Shown: piece after piece, positions 50,313 through 59,068 of the stretch
Layout: every line of letters starts with the position of its first letter
Position numbering within the stretch: position 1 is the first letter of the stretch
DNA from: Vulgatibacter incomptus
GTDB taxonomy: Bacteria > Myxococcota > Myxococcia > Myxococcales > Vulgatibacteraceae
Reading direction: 5' to 3'
NCBI RefSeq assembly: GCF_001263175.1
Contig: NZ_CP012332.1
Span: forward strand, 111,001-175,000
Length of the DNA stretch: 64,000 nucleotides
Made by a program: the position numbers and the translations under genes
Notes under the pieces: model-generated
Database searches by the model: none
What the model was told of the DNA's origin: nothing
Seen by the model: only the letters and a program-made list of their open reading frames with translations

Positions 50313-52280
50313 CTACAGCCCGAGGAAGTGCAGGACGTCGTCGGTGTCGATCGGCTTGCGGAAGACGTCGTCCGCGAGCCCGCGCTCCTTCTCCTGCTTG
50401 CCCACCGTGAGGCCGCTCACCACCGCGATCCGCAGCTCGGAATCAATCTTCCGGAGGGAGCGGACCACGTCCCATCCCTTCATGTCCGGGAGGAGCAGGT
50501 CCACCAGGGCGGCGTCGGGATGTTCGCTGGCCGCCTTCTCCAGCGCCTCCTCGCCCGTGCCGGCGGTGACGGCCTCGGCGTTCGCGCCCTCGACCAGGTC
50601 TGCGAGCATTGCCGCGTTGTCCGGATCGTCGTCGACCACCAGGACCCGGTGGGCGGCGTGGGCCGCCGGCCTGGCGGCAGGCGCTGGCGCCGGCGGCGCC
50701 TCCTCCTCCTCCTCCTTCGGGGGCGGGCTGGGGAGGCGGATCTCGAAGACGTTGCCCACATCGGGCTCCGCGTGGACCTCGAGCGATCCGCCCCAGTCCA
50801 TCACCGCGTCACGTCCCGCGGAGAGGGAAAGCGCGCGCTCCTCCACCCCCGCGGCGAGGGGCTCGAAGAGCTTGGCGACGTCCTCCTCGGTCAGCTCCGG
50901 GCCGTGCTCGATCACCCGGATCAGAGCGCCCTCCTCGTCGCGAGTCGCCTCGAGCTCCACCGTCCCCCCGGTAGGCGTGGCATCCCGCGCCCCGGCAAGG
51001 ACCGCGGTCAGCAGGGTGAGGAGGGTCTCCTCGTCGCCGACCACGGTCCCGAGCTCGCCGATCTCGGCGGCGACGTCCACCTGCCTTCCGTCGAACTCGG
51101 GCCGGACCATCGCCAGCGCCTCCGCCAGCACGCGGCCGGCGTCGAGGGGGACCGGCTCCCCCCGCGTGGGGACCGCCGCGAACTCCTGGAGCCTGCCCAC
51201 CAGCGCGGCGATCTCGCGCACCGACCGCTCGATGGATTCTGCCTCTTCGGAGGCATCAGGGACGTCCTGGAGCCTTCGGAGCCTCAGGGTGATCACGTTG
51301 AGCTCGTTGTTGAGCGCATGGGCCGCGCTCTTCGCGAGGCTGCCCACCGCTTCGAGGCGGGTCCGCTCGAGCAGGCGCGCGTGCATCTCCCGGCGCTCGC
51401 GGAAGGACGCCTCCAGCGCCCGGGTCTGGCGGAAGCTCTCCGTCCGATCCCGAATCGTCTCGACCGCGCCCCGCAGATCGCCGTCCTCGTCGAAGACCGG
51501 CGCCGCGTGGATCTCGACGACCGCGTCGCTTCCGTCGGCGCGCCGCACCAGGACCGCGTCGAGAGCGCTGGGCTTCAGGGTCCGGAGCACGACCTGATGG
51601 GGTACGTCGTCCGGGTCGATTTCGGCGCCGGACGGGTCGCGAAAGTTCAGCTTCTCGATCAGGCCCGAGATCTTGTCGAGGTGGACGCCGACGAAGAGCC
51701 GGGGCGCATAGCCCAGGAGCTCCTCCAGCACGGGGGTTGCGTAGCTCACCAGGCCATCGCGCTCTACCACGAGGATGGCCTCGTCGAGGTGCCCGACGAT
51801 CGTCTCCAGCAGAGCCGCTTCCTGGAAGGCCGCGCCCTCCGACCGCTGGAAGGCGAGGTAGACGTCCGCGGCCTGGGCGAGGGTCTCGGAGAGGGTGGCG
51901 GCCAGGAGTTGGGCGACCTTTGAAGGGAGCGGGCCGTGCCTCAGCTCCCAGACCTCGATGATCCCCCGATGGAGCTTGGCCCTCTCCTCGAGGGTGTTGG
52001 ACATGGATACGCCTTGTGATACGTGCCGTGCGGCGTGGCGCCTTTGGCTCTCGCCGTAGAGAACGGGCGCCTCGCTCCCGTACAGCTCCAGGTGCCTCGC
52101 GAGCTCCTCGACTTGGGCCTGGTAGGTGATCCGGAGTCTCCGCCTCGTACCCGTGCCTCCGACGGGGAGGTCTTCCGTCACGAAGCGGGCGGCGAAGCGC
52201 GCGATCCTCTCCGCCTCCTCCCGAAGGAAGTCGACGAGCGTCTGCTCGGCCCTGTCGAGCTGCCCTTCTCCGGGTAGCAC
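50313..52280 (-). CDS. hybrid sensor kinase-like protein with receiver, ATP site degenerate
   Basis: A 655-residue protein starting at GTG 52280 behind GGGAGGAGGAGCG. Order: an RsbRD-like helical N-domain (about residues 8-145, LDRAEQTLVDFLREEAERIA), a PAS domain (about 150-270), a HisKA helix with AAHALNNELNVITLRL (His near 322), an HATPase_c domain, a Glu/Pro/Ala linker and a receiver domain (VLVVDDDPDN near 543; phosphoacceptor Asp near 590 in ALVDLLLPDMKGW). In the ATPase part, the N box has GARDATPTGG where Asn is normal, and the G1 box reads EHGPELT instead of DxGxG. It may be a pseudokinase that works through its receiver. It leads the aldehyde dehydrogenase gene. Confidence 0.85.
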   Translation of the reverse strand: MLPGEGQLDRAEQTLVDFLREEAERIARFAARFVTEDLPVGGTGTRRRLRITYQAQVEELARHLELYGSEAPVLYGESQRRHAARHVSQGVSMSNTLEERAKLHRGIIEVWELRHGPLPSKVAQLLAATLSETLAQAADVYLAFQRSEGAAFQEAALLETIVGHLDEAILVVERDGLVSYATPVLEELLGYAPRLFVGVHLDKISGLIEKLNFRDPSGAEIDPDDVPHQVVLRTLKPSALDAVLVRRADGSDAVVEIHAAPVFDEDGDLRGAVETIRDRTESFRQTRALEASFRERREMHARLLERTRLEAVGSLAKSAAHALNNELNVITLRLRRLQDVPDASEEAESIERSVREIAALVGRLQEFAAVPTRGEPVPLDAGRVLAEALAMVRPEFDGRQVDVAAEIGELGTVVGDEETLLTLLTAVLAGARDATPTGGTVELEATRDEEGALIRVIEHGPELTEEDVAKLFEPLAAGVEERALSLSAGRDAVMDWGGSLEVHAEPDVGNVFEIRLPSPPPKEEEEEAPPAPAPAARPAAHAAHRVLVVDDDPDNAAMLADLVEGANAEAVTAGTGEEALEKAASEHPDAALVDLLLPDMKGWDVVRSLRKIDSELRIAVVSGLTVGKQEKERGLADDVFRKPIDTDDVLHFLGL

Positions 52281-52396
52281 CGCTCCTCCTCCCGTGGATC
52301 GCAACCAAGGTCGGCACGGCACGCCCATCGCGCACCGGTGCAGGGCTTTCAACCCGAGGCTCGAGGAAGGAGCTTTGGGTGGGCGAGGAGGGGACG

Positions 52397-53110
52397 ATGC
52401 CGGAGGTGGGCCGCAGGATTGCTGCGAAGCGTCCTCCCGGCATGAGCGAGGTGACCGTCGCCCACCTCTACCGGGCCGAGGTCCAGCGTTCGACCGTTTG
52501 GCGCAATCGCCTCGACACCACCACCAACTGGGCGGTCACCACCACCGCGGCGGTGATCTCCTTCAGCTTCTCGAACCCGAGCTCGCCGCACCCCACGATT
52601 CTGGCCGGCGTCTTCGCGGTCTACATCTTCCTGACCATCGAGGCGCGCCGGTACCGCTACTACGACATCTGGGCCAGGCGAGTCCGGATGTTCGAGCTCG
52701 GCTACTTCGTTCCGCTGGCCCGCCGCGAGCCGGTCCCGGTGGACTTCTACGCCACCCTGGCGATCGAGTTCACGAGGCCCAAGCTCCGGATCTCGTCCCT
52801 CCAGTCGCTCGTCTTCCGGCTGAAGAGGACCTACGCCGCGATCCTCGGGGGCCTCCTGGGCGCCTGGCTGGTCAAGCTCGACCTCCATCCGGAGCCCGCC
52901 GAGACGTTCACCGCCCTCGTGGCACGCGCCCGCATCGGTCCCATTCCCGGCGTCGTGGTGTGCGTCGCCTGGCTCGTGTTCGTGGCCTACTACCTGTGGC
53001 TCCTCCTGGTCGCCGGCCGCGGCCCCCTGCCGTCGACCGAGCTCGCGGCGCCCAAGCGGAAGCGGCGCGTCCCGCTCGCCCACATATTCCGGGGAATCGG
53101 CTTCGGATGA
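52397..53110 (+). CDS. DUF2270 membrane protein
   Basis: A 237-residue protein from ATG 52397 behind GGAGGGGACG. It has the DUF2270 signature MSEVTVAHLYRAEVQRSTVWR, then WAVTTTAAVISFSFSN, ARRYRYYDIWARRVRM and a C-terminal double helix (IGPIPGVVVCVAWLVFVAYY). Family members are short inner-membrane proteins of unknown role. Its stop codon at 53108-53110 is immediately followed by the extragenic repeat. The gene is divergent from the kinase operon. Confidence 0.85.
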   Translation: MPEVGRRIAAKRPPGMSEVTVAHLYRAEVQRSTVWRNRLDTTTNWAVTTTAAVISFSFSNPSSPHPTILAGVFAVYIFLTIEARRYRYYDIWARRVRMFELGYFVPLARREPVPVDFYATLAIEFTRPKLRISSLQSLVFRLKRTYAAILGGLLGAWLVKLDLHPEPAETFTALVARARIGPIPGVVVCVAWLVFVAYYLWLLLVAGRGPLPSTELAAPKRKRRVPLAHIFRGIGFG

Positions 53111-53175
53111 GACTTCGTGAGGGGATTCACGAGCTCTCGCGGAGCGAAGCCGGACCAGACGAAGAGTGAGGCTCC
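53109..53175 (+). repeat. extragenic two-hairpin repeat, copy D (hairpin 2 missing)
   Basis: Directly after the DUF2270 stop comes a hairpin-1 relative (CTTCGTGA / TTCACGAGCTC, with some decay), then the linker CGCGGAGCGAAGCCGGA and CCAGACGAAGAG. The second hairpin is missing. Confidence 0.65.
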
Positions 53176-53304
53176 ATGCGGCGACGAGCGCGGGTTGCGC
53201 AGCGGCCTGCGCGCCCCAACCATCGCTGGAGAGAGCAAGAATCGTAGGCGCGGAAGGACCGATTCGGGGCCTTCTCACGCCTTCGGGAGTTGAGAGGCTT
53301 CGGC

Positions 53305-53838
53305 ATGGGTTCAGGCAAAGTCGATATGAAAACCCTCAACTCCCGACAGCTCGCCGTCGCCCATGCAATGGCCGCCACCCTCTTCGAGGCCGACGGGCCC
53401 GTTCCTCGCGAGCGGCTCGACTTCGCCATCGAGGAATTGCGCGCCTACGTCGCCCGCGTGGGCTTCCAGACCCGCCTCGCCTTCGACGCCGCGTTCTTCG
53501 TCATGCAGGTGGCGCCGCTCTTCGTCTTCGGCAAGTTGCGCCGGTTCACCTCGCTCTCGACGCTGGCCCGAAGGCGCTGCATCGAGCGCCTCGAGCAGAG
53601 CCGCCTGGGCCTGGTGGTCGTGCTGCTCAAGACCATGCTCAGCATGGTCTACTTCGAGCATCCCGACGCGCTGGCCGGCACGGGATACGACGCCGAGGGT
53701 CTCATCGGGCCCGCCTGGGCCCAGGGCAGCACCTCGCCCCTCTCCAAGCTGAAGCTGCAGGTGATCGAGACCCCGGTCTCCGACGAGCCCGAGCAGCTCC
53801 CTGTTCCCGCGGCCGGACGCGTCGCCGGAGGCGTCTGA
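53305..53838 (+). CDS. small subunit-type partner of GMC oxidoreductase
   Basis: A 177-residue protein whose stop overlaps the start of the GMC oxidoreductase gene (TGATG), the arrangement seen for small subunits of flavoprotein alcohol dehydrogenases. It shows no CxxCH haem motif. It has a helix-rich core (LAVAHAMAATLFEADGPVPR, FVMQVAPLFVFGKLRRFTSL). It starts at ATG 53305, with GAGAGG upstream; ATG 53326 is possible. It may help fold or bind the oxidoreductase. No firm family assignment by eye. Confidence 0.75.
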   Translation: MGSGKVDMKTLNSRQLAVAHAMAATLFEADGPVPRERLDFAIEELRAYVARVGFQTRLAFDAAFFVMQVAPLFVFGKLRRFTSLSTLARRRCIERLEQSRLGLVVVLLKTMLSMVYFEHPDALAGTGYDAEGLIGPAWAQGSTSPLSKLKLQVIETPVSDEPEQLPVPAAGRVAGGV

Positions 53839-55391
53839 TGTTCGCCGAGCCCACCTCGATCCTAGAAGGCCGGGACCATCCCGGCGACCTCACGGCCGAC
53901 GTCGACGTCGCCATCGTCGGCTCCGGCGCCGCCGGATCCGTGGCCGCCAAGATCCTCGCCGAGGCCGGCATGTCCGTCCTCGTGCTCGAGGAGGGCGGCT
54001 ATGTCACGCCCGAGAGATATGCGAAGTTCCGGCCCACCGAGACCATGCGGAACATGTTCCGCGACGCGGGCAGCACCGCCGCCATCGGCCTCGGCGACAC
54101 GCCGCTGATCTCGATCCTCGCCGGCCGGACGGTCGGCGGATCCTCCACGCTGACCGGCGGCGTGATCTTCCGGATCCCCGAGTCGATCCTCTCGAGCTGG
54201 GTCCGCGACCACGGCCTCGTCGACTACGCCCCCGAGCTCATGGAGGAGGCGTATCGCAGCGTCGAGCAGGAGACCTACGTCGAGACGGTCACCGACGACA
54301 TGCGGTCGCGCTCCACGACCCTCTTCGGCGAGGGCGCCCAGAAGCTCGGCTATTCGCTCAAGCCGATGCGGCGCAACACCAAGGGCTGCAGGGGCTCGTC
54401 CCGCTGCAACTTCGGCTGCCCGCACCGCGCGAAGATGTCGGTGGACGTCACCTACCTCGCGAAGGCCCGCTCGCTCGGCGCCATGGTGATCTCCGACTGC
54501 AAGGTCACCCGCCTCGTGATCGAGGGCGAGCGGATCACCGGCGTCGAGGGACGCCTGCTCGGCGCCGAGGGCGAGAAGCGGGGCAAGGTGCGCGTGCACG
54601 CCCGCAAGGTCCTCATCGCCGGGAGCGCGCTCTCGACACCGCTGCTCCTCAAGGGAGCCGGGGTCGGCCGCTGGACCCGGTCGGTGGGCCGCAACCTCAC
54701 GCTCCACCCCGGCTTCCGGGTCGCAGCCCTCTTCGACCAGGACGTGTCGCCGTGGAAGGGCGCCCTCCAGAGCGCCTACAGCGACGCCTTCGAAGACCAG
54801 GGCCTCACCCTGAACAGCGTCTTCGCCCCGGTGAACGTCCTCGCGGCCATGTTCCCCGGCGTGGGACCAGACTTCCAGCGCTACACCAGCCAGATGCGGC
54901 AGCTCGCCACCTTCGGCGCCATGGTCCACGACGACGGCGGCGGTCAGGTCTGGCGGATGCCCGGCGGACGCTCGGTGATCACCTACCGGATGTCCAAGCG
55001 CGACAAGCTCCGCATGCTCAAAGGGATCCGGCTTCTGGCCGAGACCTTCTTCGCCGCCGGCGCGCGGGAGGTCCTCCTGCCGCTCTTCGGCGTCAGGCCC
55101 ATGAAGGACGCGGACGAGCTTCGATTCCTGGACGATCCCAGCTTCCCGGCCCGCCGCTTCGAGTGCATGACGTTCCACCCCCTGGGGACGGCCCGCATGG
55201 GGCTCGATCCTTCGACGAGCGTCGTGAAGCCCGACGGCGAGACCCACGACGTGCGAGGCCTCTACGTAATCGACGGCTCGGTCTTCCCCAGCTCCATCGG
55301 CGTCAACTCGCAGCTGCCGATCATGGCGGTGGCGACGAAGCTCGCCTGGGGCATCCGCGAGGCGACCTCAAGCGCGCGCGCTTGCGCGTAG
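53838..55391 (+). CDS. GMC-family FAD oxidoreductase
   Basis: A 517-residue flavoprotein. The dinucleotide-binding motif is DVAIVGSGAAGSVAAKILAE near residues 22-41. GRTVGGSSTLTGGVIFRIPE is the GMC signature. A Cys-rich loop CRGSSRCNFGCPHRAKMS near residue 186 is typical of the long-chain alcohol/cholesterol oxidase group. The C-terminal motifs FHPLGTARMG and VIDGSVFPSSIGVNSQ carry the active-site His and Asn. The substrate is an alcohol, probably lipid-like, but not known. It is translationally coupled to the preceding small gene. Confidence 0.93.
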   Translation: MFAEPTSILEGRDHPGDLTADVDVAIVGSGAAGSVAAKILAEAGMSVLVLEEGGYVTPERYAKFRPTETMRNMFRDAGSTAAIGLGDTPLISILAGRTVGGSSTLTGGVIFRIPESILSSWVRDHGLVDYAPELMEEAYRSVEQETYVETVTDDMRSRSTTLFGEGAQKLGYSLKPMRRNTKGCRGSSRCNFGCPHRAKMSVDVTYLAKARSLGAMVISDCKVTRLVIEGERITGVEGRLLGAEGEKRGKVRVHARKVLIAGSALSTPLLLKGAGVGRWTRSVGRNLTLHPGFRVAALFDQDVSPWKGALQSAYSDAFEDQGLTLNSVFAPVNVLAAMFPGVGPDFQRYTSQMRQLATFGAMVHDDGGGQVWRMPGGRSVITYRMSKRDKLRMLKGIRLLAETFFAAGAREVLLPLFGVRPMKDADELRFLDDPSFPARRFECMTFHPLGTARMGLDPSTSVVKPDGETHDVRGLYVIDGSVFPSSIGVNSQLPIMAVATKLAWGIREATSSARACA

Positions 55392-55429
55392 CGCTCCGAA
55401 AGGCGTTGCGGCCGGTGTCGCCGGTTGCG

Positions 55430-55963
55430 ATGATTGGCCCCGCCGTGGAACCCGAACGCCCTACGAGTAAACTGGAGCTCCTCGAGAGACTTCTCGAGGA
55501 GGGAATGGTGATGGTCACCCTCGACGCGCGCTGCGCCGGGGTCGACGTCCCCGATCGCTTCCAGGACGACCCCCGCCTCCGCTTGAACCTCTCCTACCGA
55601 TTCGGTCTCGCGCTGGACCTGAACGAGTGGGGCGTGCGGGCTACGCTGACGTTCGGCGGCATGCCGCACGGCTGCAAGCTCCCGTGGGGCGCGATCTACC
55701 AGATGCTCTCCCACGTCACGTCCGAGCAGTTCCTCTTCCCGGACGACGTGCCCGGGGACCTCGAGCGCGCGATGAAGCCCGCCCCCAGCGAAGCCCCCTC
55801 CGGCGAGCGGAAGGGCGGGAAGGCTCGGCCACGCTTCTCGGTGGTTTCGGGTAACGGCGAGGAAGGCCCTGCCGAGGCCGCTCCCGTGTCGACGGGCGAG
55901 CCCCCGCCCGATGACGGCGGAGGCGGCGCCGTCCGGCGCGGTCACCTCAGGCGCATCAAGTAG
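55430..55963 (+). CDS. sspB: ClpXP adaptor SspB-like protein
   Basis: A 177-residue protein with a compact N-terminal domain (LERLLEEGMVMVTLDARCAG, LNLSYRFGLALDLNEWGV, FGGMPHGCKLPWGAIYQM, FPDDVPGDL) matching SspB, followed by a long unstructured tail (Glu/Pro/Gly-rich) and a basic end (RRGHLRRIK). In other SspB proteins the tail end docks onto ClpX and the N-domain binds ssrA tags. The tmRNA in this window encodes such a tag. It starts at ATG 55430, 38 bases after the GMC gene. Confidence 0.88.
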   Translation: MIGPAVEPERPTSKLELLERLLEEGMVMVTLDARCAGVDVPDRFQDDPRLRLNLSYRFGLALDLNEWGVRATLTFGGMPHGCKLPWGAIYQMLSHVTSEQFLFPDDVPGDLERAMKPAPSEAPSGERKGGKARPRFSVVSGNGEEGPAEAAPVSTGEPPPDDGGGGAVRRGHLRRIK

Positions 55964-55980
55964 CCCGCCCCTCGGAAAAA

Positions 55981-56307
55981 TCAGCCCTCGACGTAGGTGC
56001 GGAGCTGCCGCCAGCTGTAGAGCCCGGTCTCGTGCCCGTCGCTCCACCGGATCTGCACGGCGTAGTTGCCCACCGGCTCCATCCCCACGGGCCGGACGTC
56101 CGGCGAGATCCGCGTGGGATCGATCAGCCGCGCGCCGGTCCACTCGTCGACGCAGGCGGCACAGGGGCACTCGAGCCGGAGCTTCGCGGCCGGAACCCGG
56201 CTCGTCGCCCAGTCGTCCCAGGTGACCTGGATCGCGAACGTGGGGGAGAGGTCCACCGAGATCGGCTTGGGCTCGTTCGTCGAAGGCTTGAGCTTGTCCC
56301 AGAACAT
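55981..56307 (-). CDS. DUF971 protein
   Basis: A 108-residue protein of the DUF971 / gamma-butyrobetaine-hydroxylase N-domain-like family: RVPAAKLRLECPCAACVDEW (Cys cluster CPCAAC near residues 48-53), VGNYAVQIRWSDGHETGLYSWRQL. The Cys cluster suggests zinc or Fe-S binding. The gene is convergent with sspB. Members are linked to Fe-S cluster handling in other bacteria, but this is not settled here. Confidence 0.88.
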   Translation of the reverse strand: MFWDKLKPSTNEPKPISVDLSPTFAIQVTWDDWATSRVPAAKLRLECPCAACVDEWTGARLIDPTRISPDVRPVGMEPVGNYAVQIRWSDGHETGLYSWRQLRTYVEG

Positions 56308-56482
56308 TCCGCTTCCTCGCAGAGCTGCGGTCCGCGCACCCGCGCGAATCCCAGCGTTCCTTTAGGGAACCATTTGCGCCCTTGCAACCGTTCCGATCCA
56401 GGAGACGGAGCCGGACTCGTGGTATGAGCCTGGACCTCGACCCTCGAACTTGGAGGCAGCGATCCGAAAGACGAGCGAGCCG

Positions 56483-57058
56483 ATGATGCATGCGACCGGG
56501 CACGGCCCCGGGCGGAAGGGCGGCTTTTTCACCAGGCTCCGCGAGCGGATCGTGGCGCTCTCGCGCTCGAAGCACGCCCACGCCGCGCTGATTGGCGTCA
56601 GCGTGGTCGACGGCTCGGTCCTCCCCGTCCCTCCCTTCGCGCTCCTCGTCCCGATGGTGCTCGCCGAGCCGAAGAAGTGGTTTCGCTACGCCACCAGCGG
56701 AACCATCGCCAGCTTCATCGGCGGCCTCATCGGCTACCTCCTCGGGCACCTGGCGATGCTCGGCATCGCGAGCGCCTTCCAGATCGACACCGAGGTCCCG
56801 CTTCGCTTCGCGGCGCTGGGGATCGACACCACCCTGAGGGGCGCCCTCACGGACCACTTCTGGATGCTCGCGCTCCTCTGCTCGATCCTCCCGACTCCGT
56901 TCAAGGTCGTCGCCATCGGCAGCGGGCTCGTCGGCGTGGGTCTGCCCGAGTTCATGATCGCCTCGCTGATCGGCAGGACCGTTCGCATGTACGGCATCGG
57001 CTTCGCATGTGCGTTCTTCGGCGAGCACGCGAGCCGGTGGTTCAAGGTCAAGGTCTAG
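56483..57058 (+). CDS. VTT-domain (YqaA/DedA-like) membrane protein
   Basis: A 191-residue membrane protein with about four helices (VSVVDGSVLPVPPFALLVPMVL, IASFIGGLIGYLLGHLAML, MLALLCSILPTPFKVVAIGSG). The Pro-rich entrance and GxxxGP-type turns are those of the VTT superfamily, like the DedA half of the gene at 33-34 kb. The start at ATG 56483 is chosen; a TTG at 56450 would add 11 residues. Role: possibly lipid transport. Confidence 0.85.
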   Translation: MMHATGHGPGRKGGFFTRLRERIVALSRSKHAHAALIGVSVVDGSVLPVPPFALLVPMVLAEPKKWFRYATSGTIASFIGGLIGYLLGHLAMLGIASAFQIDTEVPLRFAALGIDTTLRGALTDHFWMLALLCSILPTPFKVVAIGSGLVGVGLPEFMIASLIGRTVRMYGIGFACAFFGEHASRWFKVKV

Positions 57059-57146
57059 GTCTAGATCGTTCCAAGCAGACGACCGCTTCCCCTTTCCAGC
57101 GTGTCGCTGATATCCTCTCGCCGATCGTCGAGCGGGAGGGTCGTAC

Positions 57147-58967
57147 ATGGGCAAGCTCCGCCTATTGGGTGGTCTGCTGGTATGGACTGCGTTGTTCGCG
57201 GTGGGGACAGCGTGTGGCGGGGATTCCCGCGATCCGGGCGGCGCCGGCGGAATCGGTAGCGCCGGCTCCGGAGGCGCAGCCGGTTCGGCCGGGAGCGGGG
57301 GAAGCGACGAGCCCGAGTGCCGCACGGACCGTGAATGCCCAGAGGACCGGTCCCACTGCGTCGAAGGGGCCTGCGTCGAGTGCGGCGCGAACCGCCACTG
57401 CCCGCTCACCGCCCCGGCCTGTGTCGGCGGACAGTGCGAGCGCTGCGAGGACGACGAGAGCTGCCTGGGCCGGGGGCGGTGCGAGCCCGACTCGGGGAGC
57501 TGCGTCACGTGCCTGAGCGACGACGACTGCTCGGGGCAGCGCTGCAGCCCCGACCATCTCTGCGTCGGATGCCTCTCGGACGACGACTGCACCAGCGGGC
57601 GTTGCAACGCGGGGATCTGCGAGCCGGGGGTGCGCTGCGACGACGCCCACCCGTGCGAGACCGGTGAGATCTGCGTCACGCGAGGCGAGGGGGCAACCTT
57701 CGGGATTTGCGAGGTCCTCTGCGATCCGGTGACGGGCCAGCGCTGCGAAGACGGCAAGCTCTGCTCGTACATCGCCTACAGCGGTGGTCCCATCGGGATC
57801 TGCCTGGCCCCGAACGGAGGCAACCACTCCCAGGAGTCGTGCGCCGGGGTCGAGCAGTGCGAGGTGAACCTCCTCTGCGTGAACTACGGGAACGACGACT
57901 TCCGCTGCAGCTCGCTCTGCGACCTCGACGATCAGACCGGGGCGGCCTGTGGCGAGGGGAACACTTGCTTGAGCGTCACGGTCAGCGGAACGGTCGGCGC
58001 CGTTCTCGGGGTCTGCTCTCCGATTCCGGCAACCTGCCAGACCAGCGCGGACTGCGGACCAGGCAAGGCCTGCACGCTCGGGGATAGCGAGGGCGGCGGC
58101 CTCGAGCTGGTCTGTGCGAAGGCCCTCGGGCCTCGGCTCGGCGGCGCGGCGTGCTCGACGGACTCGCAGTGCGCCACCGGGATCTGCCTCCGCGAGCTCG
58201 GCGTCTGCTACGGCGCCTGTGAGCACGGCTCGGATTGCGCCCCCGACGCTTCGTGCCTCACGGTGAACTTCAACGGCGGCGACGGGACGACCACCGAGCT
58301 CTCGGCGTGCTTCCAGGCCTGCCACTCCGACGCCCAGTGCAAGCCCGGCCTCGGCTGTCTCGTGACGTACGCACGAGACGACTCCGAGATGGTGACCGTC
58401 TGCAATCCTTCCAACGGGCGCACCTCGGGCGGACGCGAGTGCACCGACTCCAGCCAGTGCCGCTCCGGGATTTGCGAGGGCAACGGGTTCTGCTTCGGGA
58501 TCTGCGAGACCTCGGCGGACTGCGGGCCTCGCACGGAATGTGCTGACTCCTGGTACTGGCTCTCCCCCGGCGACGACGGAATCTGGGGGACGGACGACGA
58601 CGTCCACCAGAACGTCCGACGGTGCCGGGGCCTGGAGTGCCACTCCGAAGCCGATTGCGGCGGCGACTGGTCGTGCCGGCCGGAGAGCAACAACGGGGTC
58701 GGCGACAACGCGGCGATGGTGCTGCGGTGCGGCAAGCCCTACGGCACCCTGCCGGGCGGCGTGCCCTGTCTCTCTTCGACCGAGAGCTGCCGCTCGGGCT
58801 ACTGCATCTTCCCGGACGGCGGGGCGCCGCCGGTGCCCGTGTGCTTCCAGGCGTGCACGATGGACGCGGACTGCGACGACGGGCAGCGGTGCTGGCCCGA
58901 CGGCCTCCGGATCGGCTTCGGCTTCGGTGACGTGGCCACCTTCGCGACCTGCGCGCCGGCTCAGTAA
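57147..58967 (+). CDS. Cys-rich surface lipoprotein
   Basis: A 606-residue lipoprotein. The signal ends near FAVGTAC, followed by a Gly/Ser-rich spacer (GSAGSGGAAGSAGSGGS). The mature part has dozens of Cys in short repeats, such as CLSDDDCSGQRC, CVGCLSDDDCTSGRC, CQTSADCGPGKAC and CTMDADCDDGQRC. The pattern CxxxxxC with Asp before Cys is typical of myxobacterial disulfide-rich secreted or lipid-anchored proteins of unknown role. Acidic DDD steps could bind calcium. No enzymatic motif was seen. The ATG at 57147 lacks a clear ribosome binding site except GGGAGGG about 10 bases upstream. Confidence 0.85.
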   Translation: MGKLRLLGGLLVWTALFAVGTACGGDSRDPGGAGGIGSAGSGGAAGSAGSGGSDEPECRTDRECPEDRSHCVEGACVECGANRHCPLTAPACVGGQCERCEDDESCLGRGRCEPDSGSCVTCLSDDDCSGQRCSPDHLCVGCLSDDDCTSGRCNAGICEPGVRCDDAHPCETGEICVTRGEGATFGICEVLCDPVTGQRCEDGKLCSYIAYSGGPIGICLAPNGGNHSQESCAGVEQCEVNLLCVNYGNDDFRCSSLCDLDDQTGAACGEGNTCLSVTVSGTVGAVLGVCSPIPATCQTSADCGPGKACTLGDSEGGGLELVCAKALGPRLGGAACSTDSQCATGICLRELGVCYGACEHGSDCAPDASCLTVNFNGGDGTTTELSACFQACHSDAQCKPGLGCLVTYARDDSEMVTVCNPSNGRTSGGRECTDSSQCRSGICEGNGFCFGICETSADCGPRTECADSWYWLSPGDDGIWGTDDDVHQNVRRCRGLECHSEADCGGDWSCRPESNNGVGDNAAMVLRCGKPYGTLPGGVPCLSSTESCRSGYCIFPDGGAPPVPVCFQACTMDADCDDGQRCWPDGLRIGFGFGDVATFATCAPAQ

Positions 58968-59015
58968 CCCTGGGGGGCGGGCGTGCCCGCCCCGACGAGC
59001 TCGGGGCGGCGGAGC

Positions 59016-59049
59016 CACGAAGGAACGGGCCCCGCGAGGCCGGTTCCTT
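59016..59049. terminator. hairpin between convergent lipoprotein and panD genes
   Basis: CGAAGGAACGGGCC (59016-59029) pairs with GGCCGGTTCCTTCG (59036-59049) around a 6-base loop, with one mismatch. A second GC-rich hairpin lies just upstream (GGGGCGGGC region, 58974-58994). There is no T run on the plus strand. Confidence 0.5.
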
Positions 59050-59068
59050 CGGATTGACCCTTCTGCTT

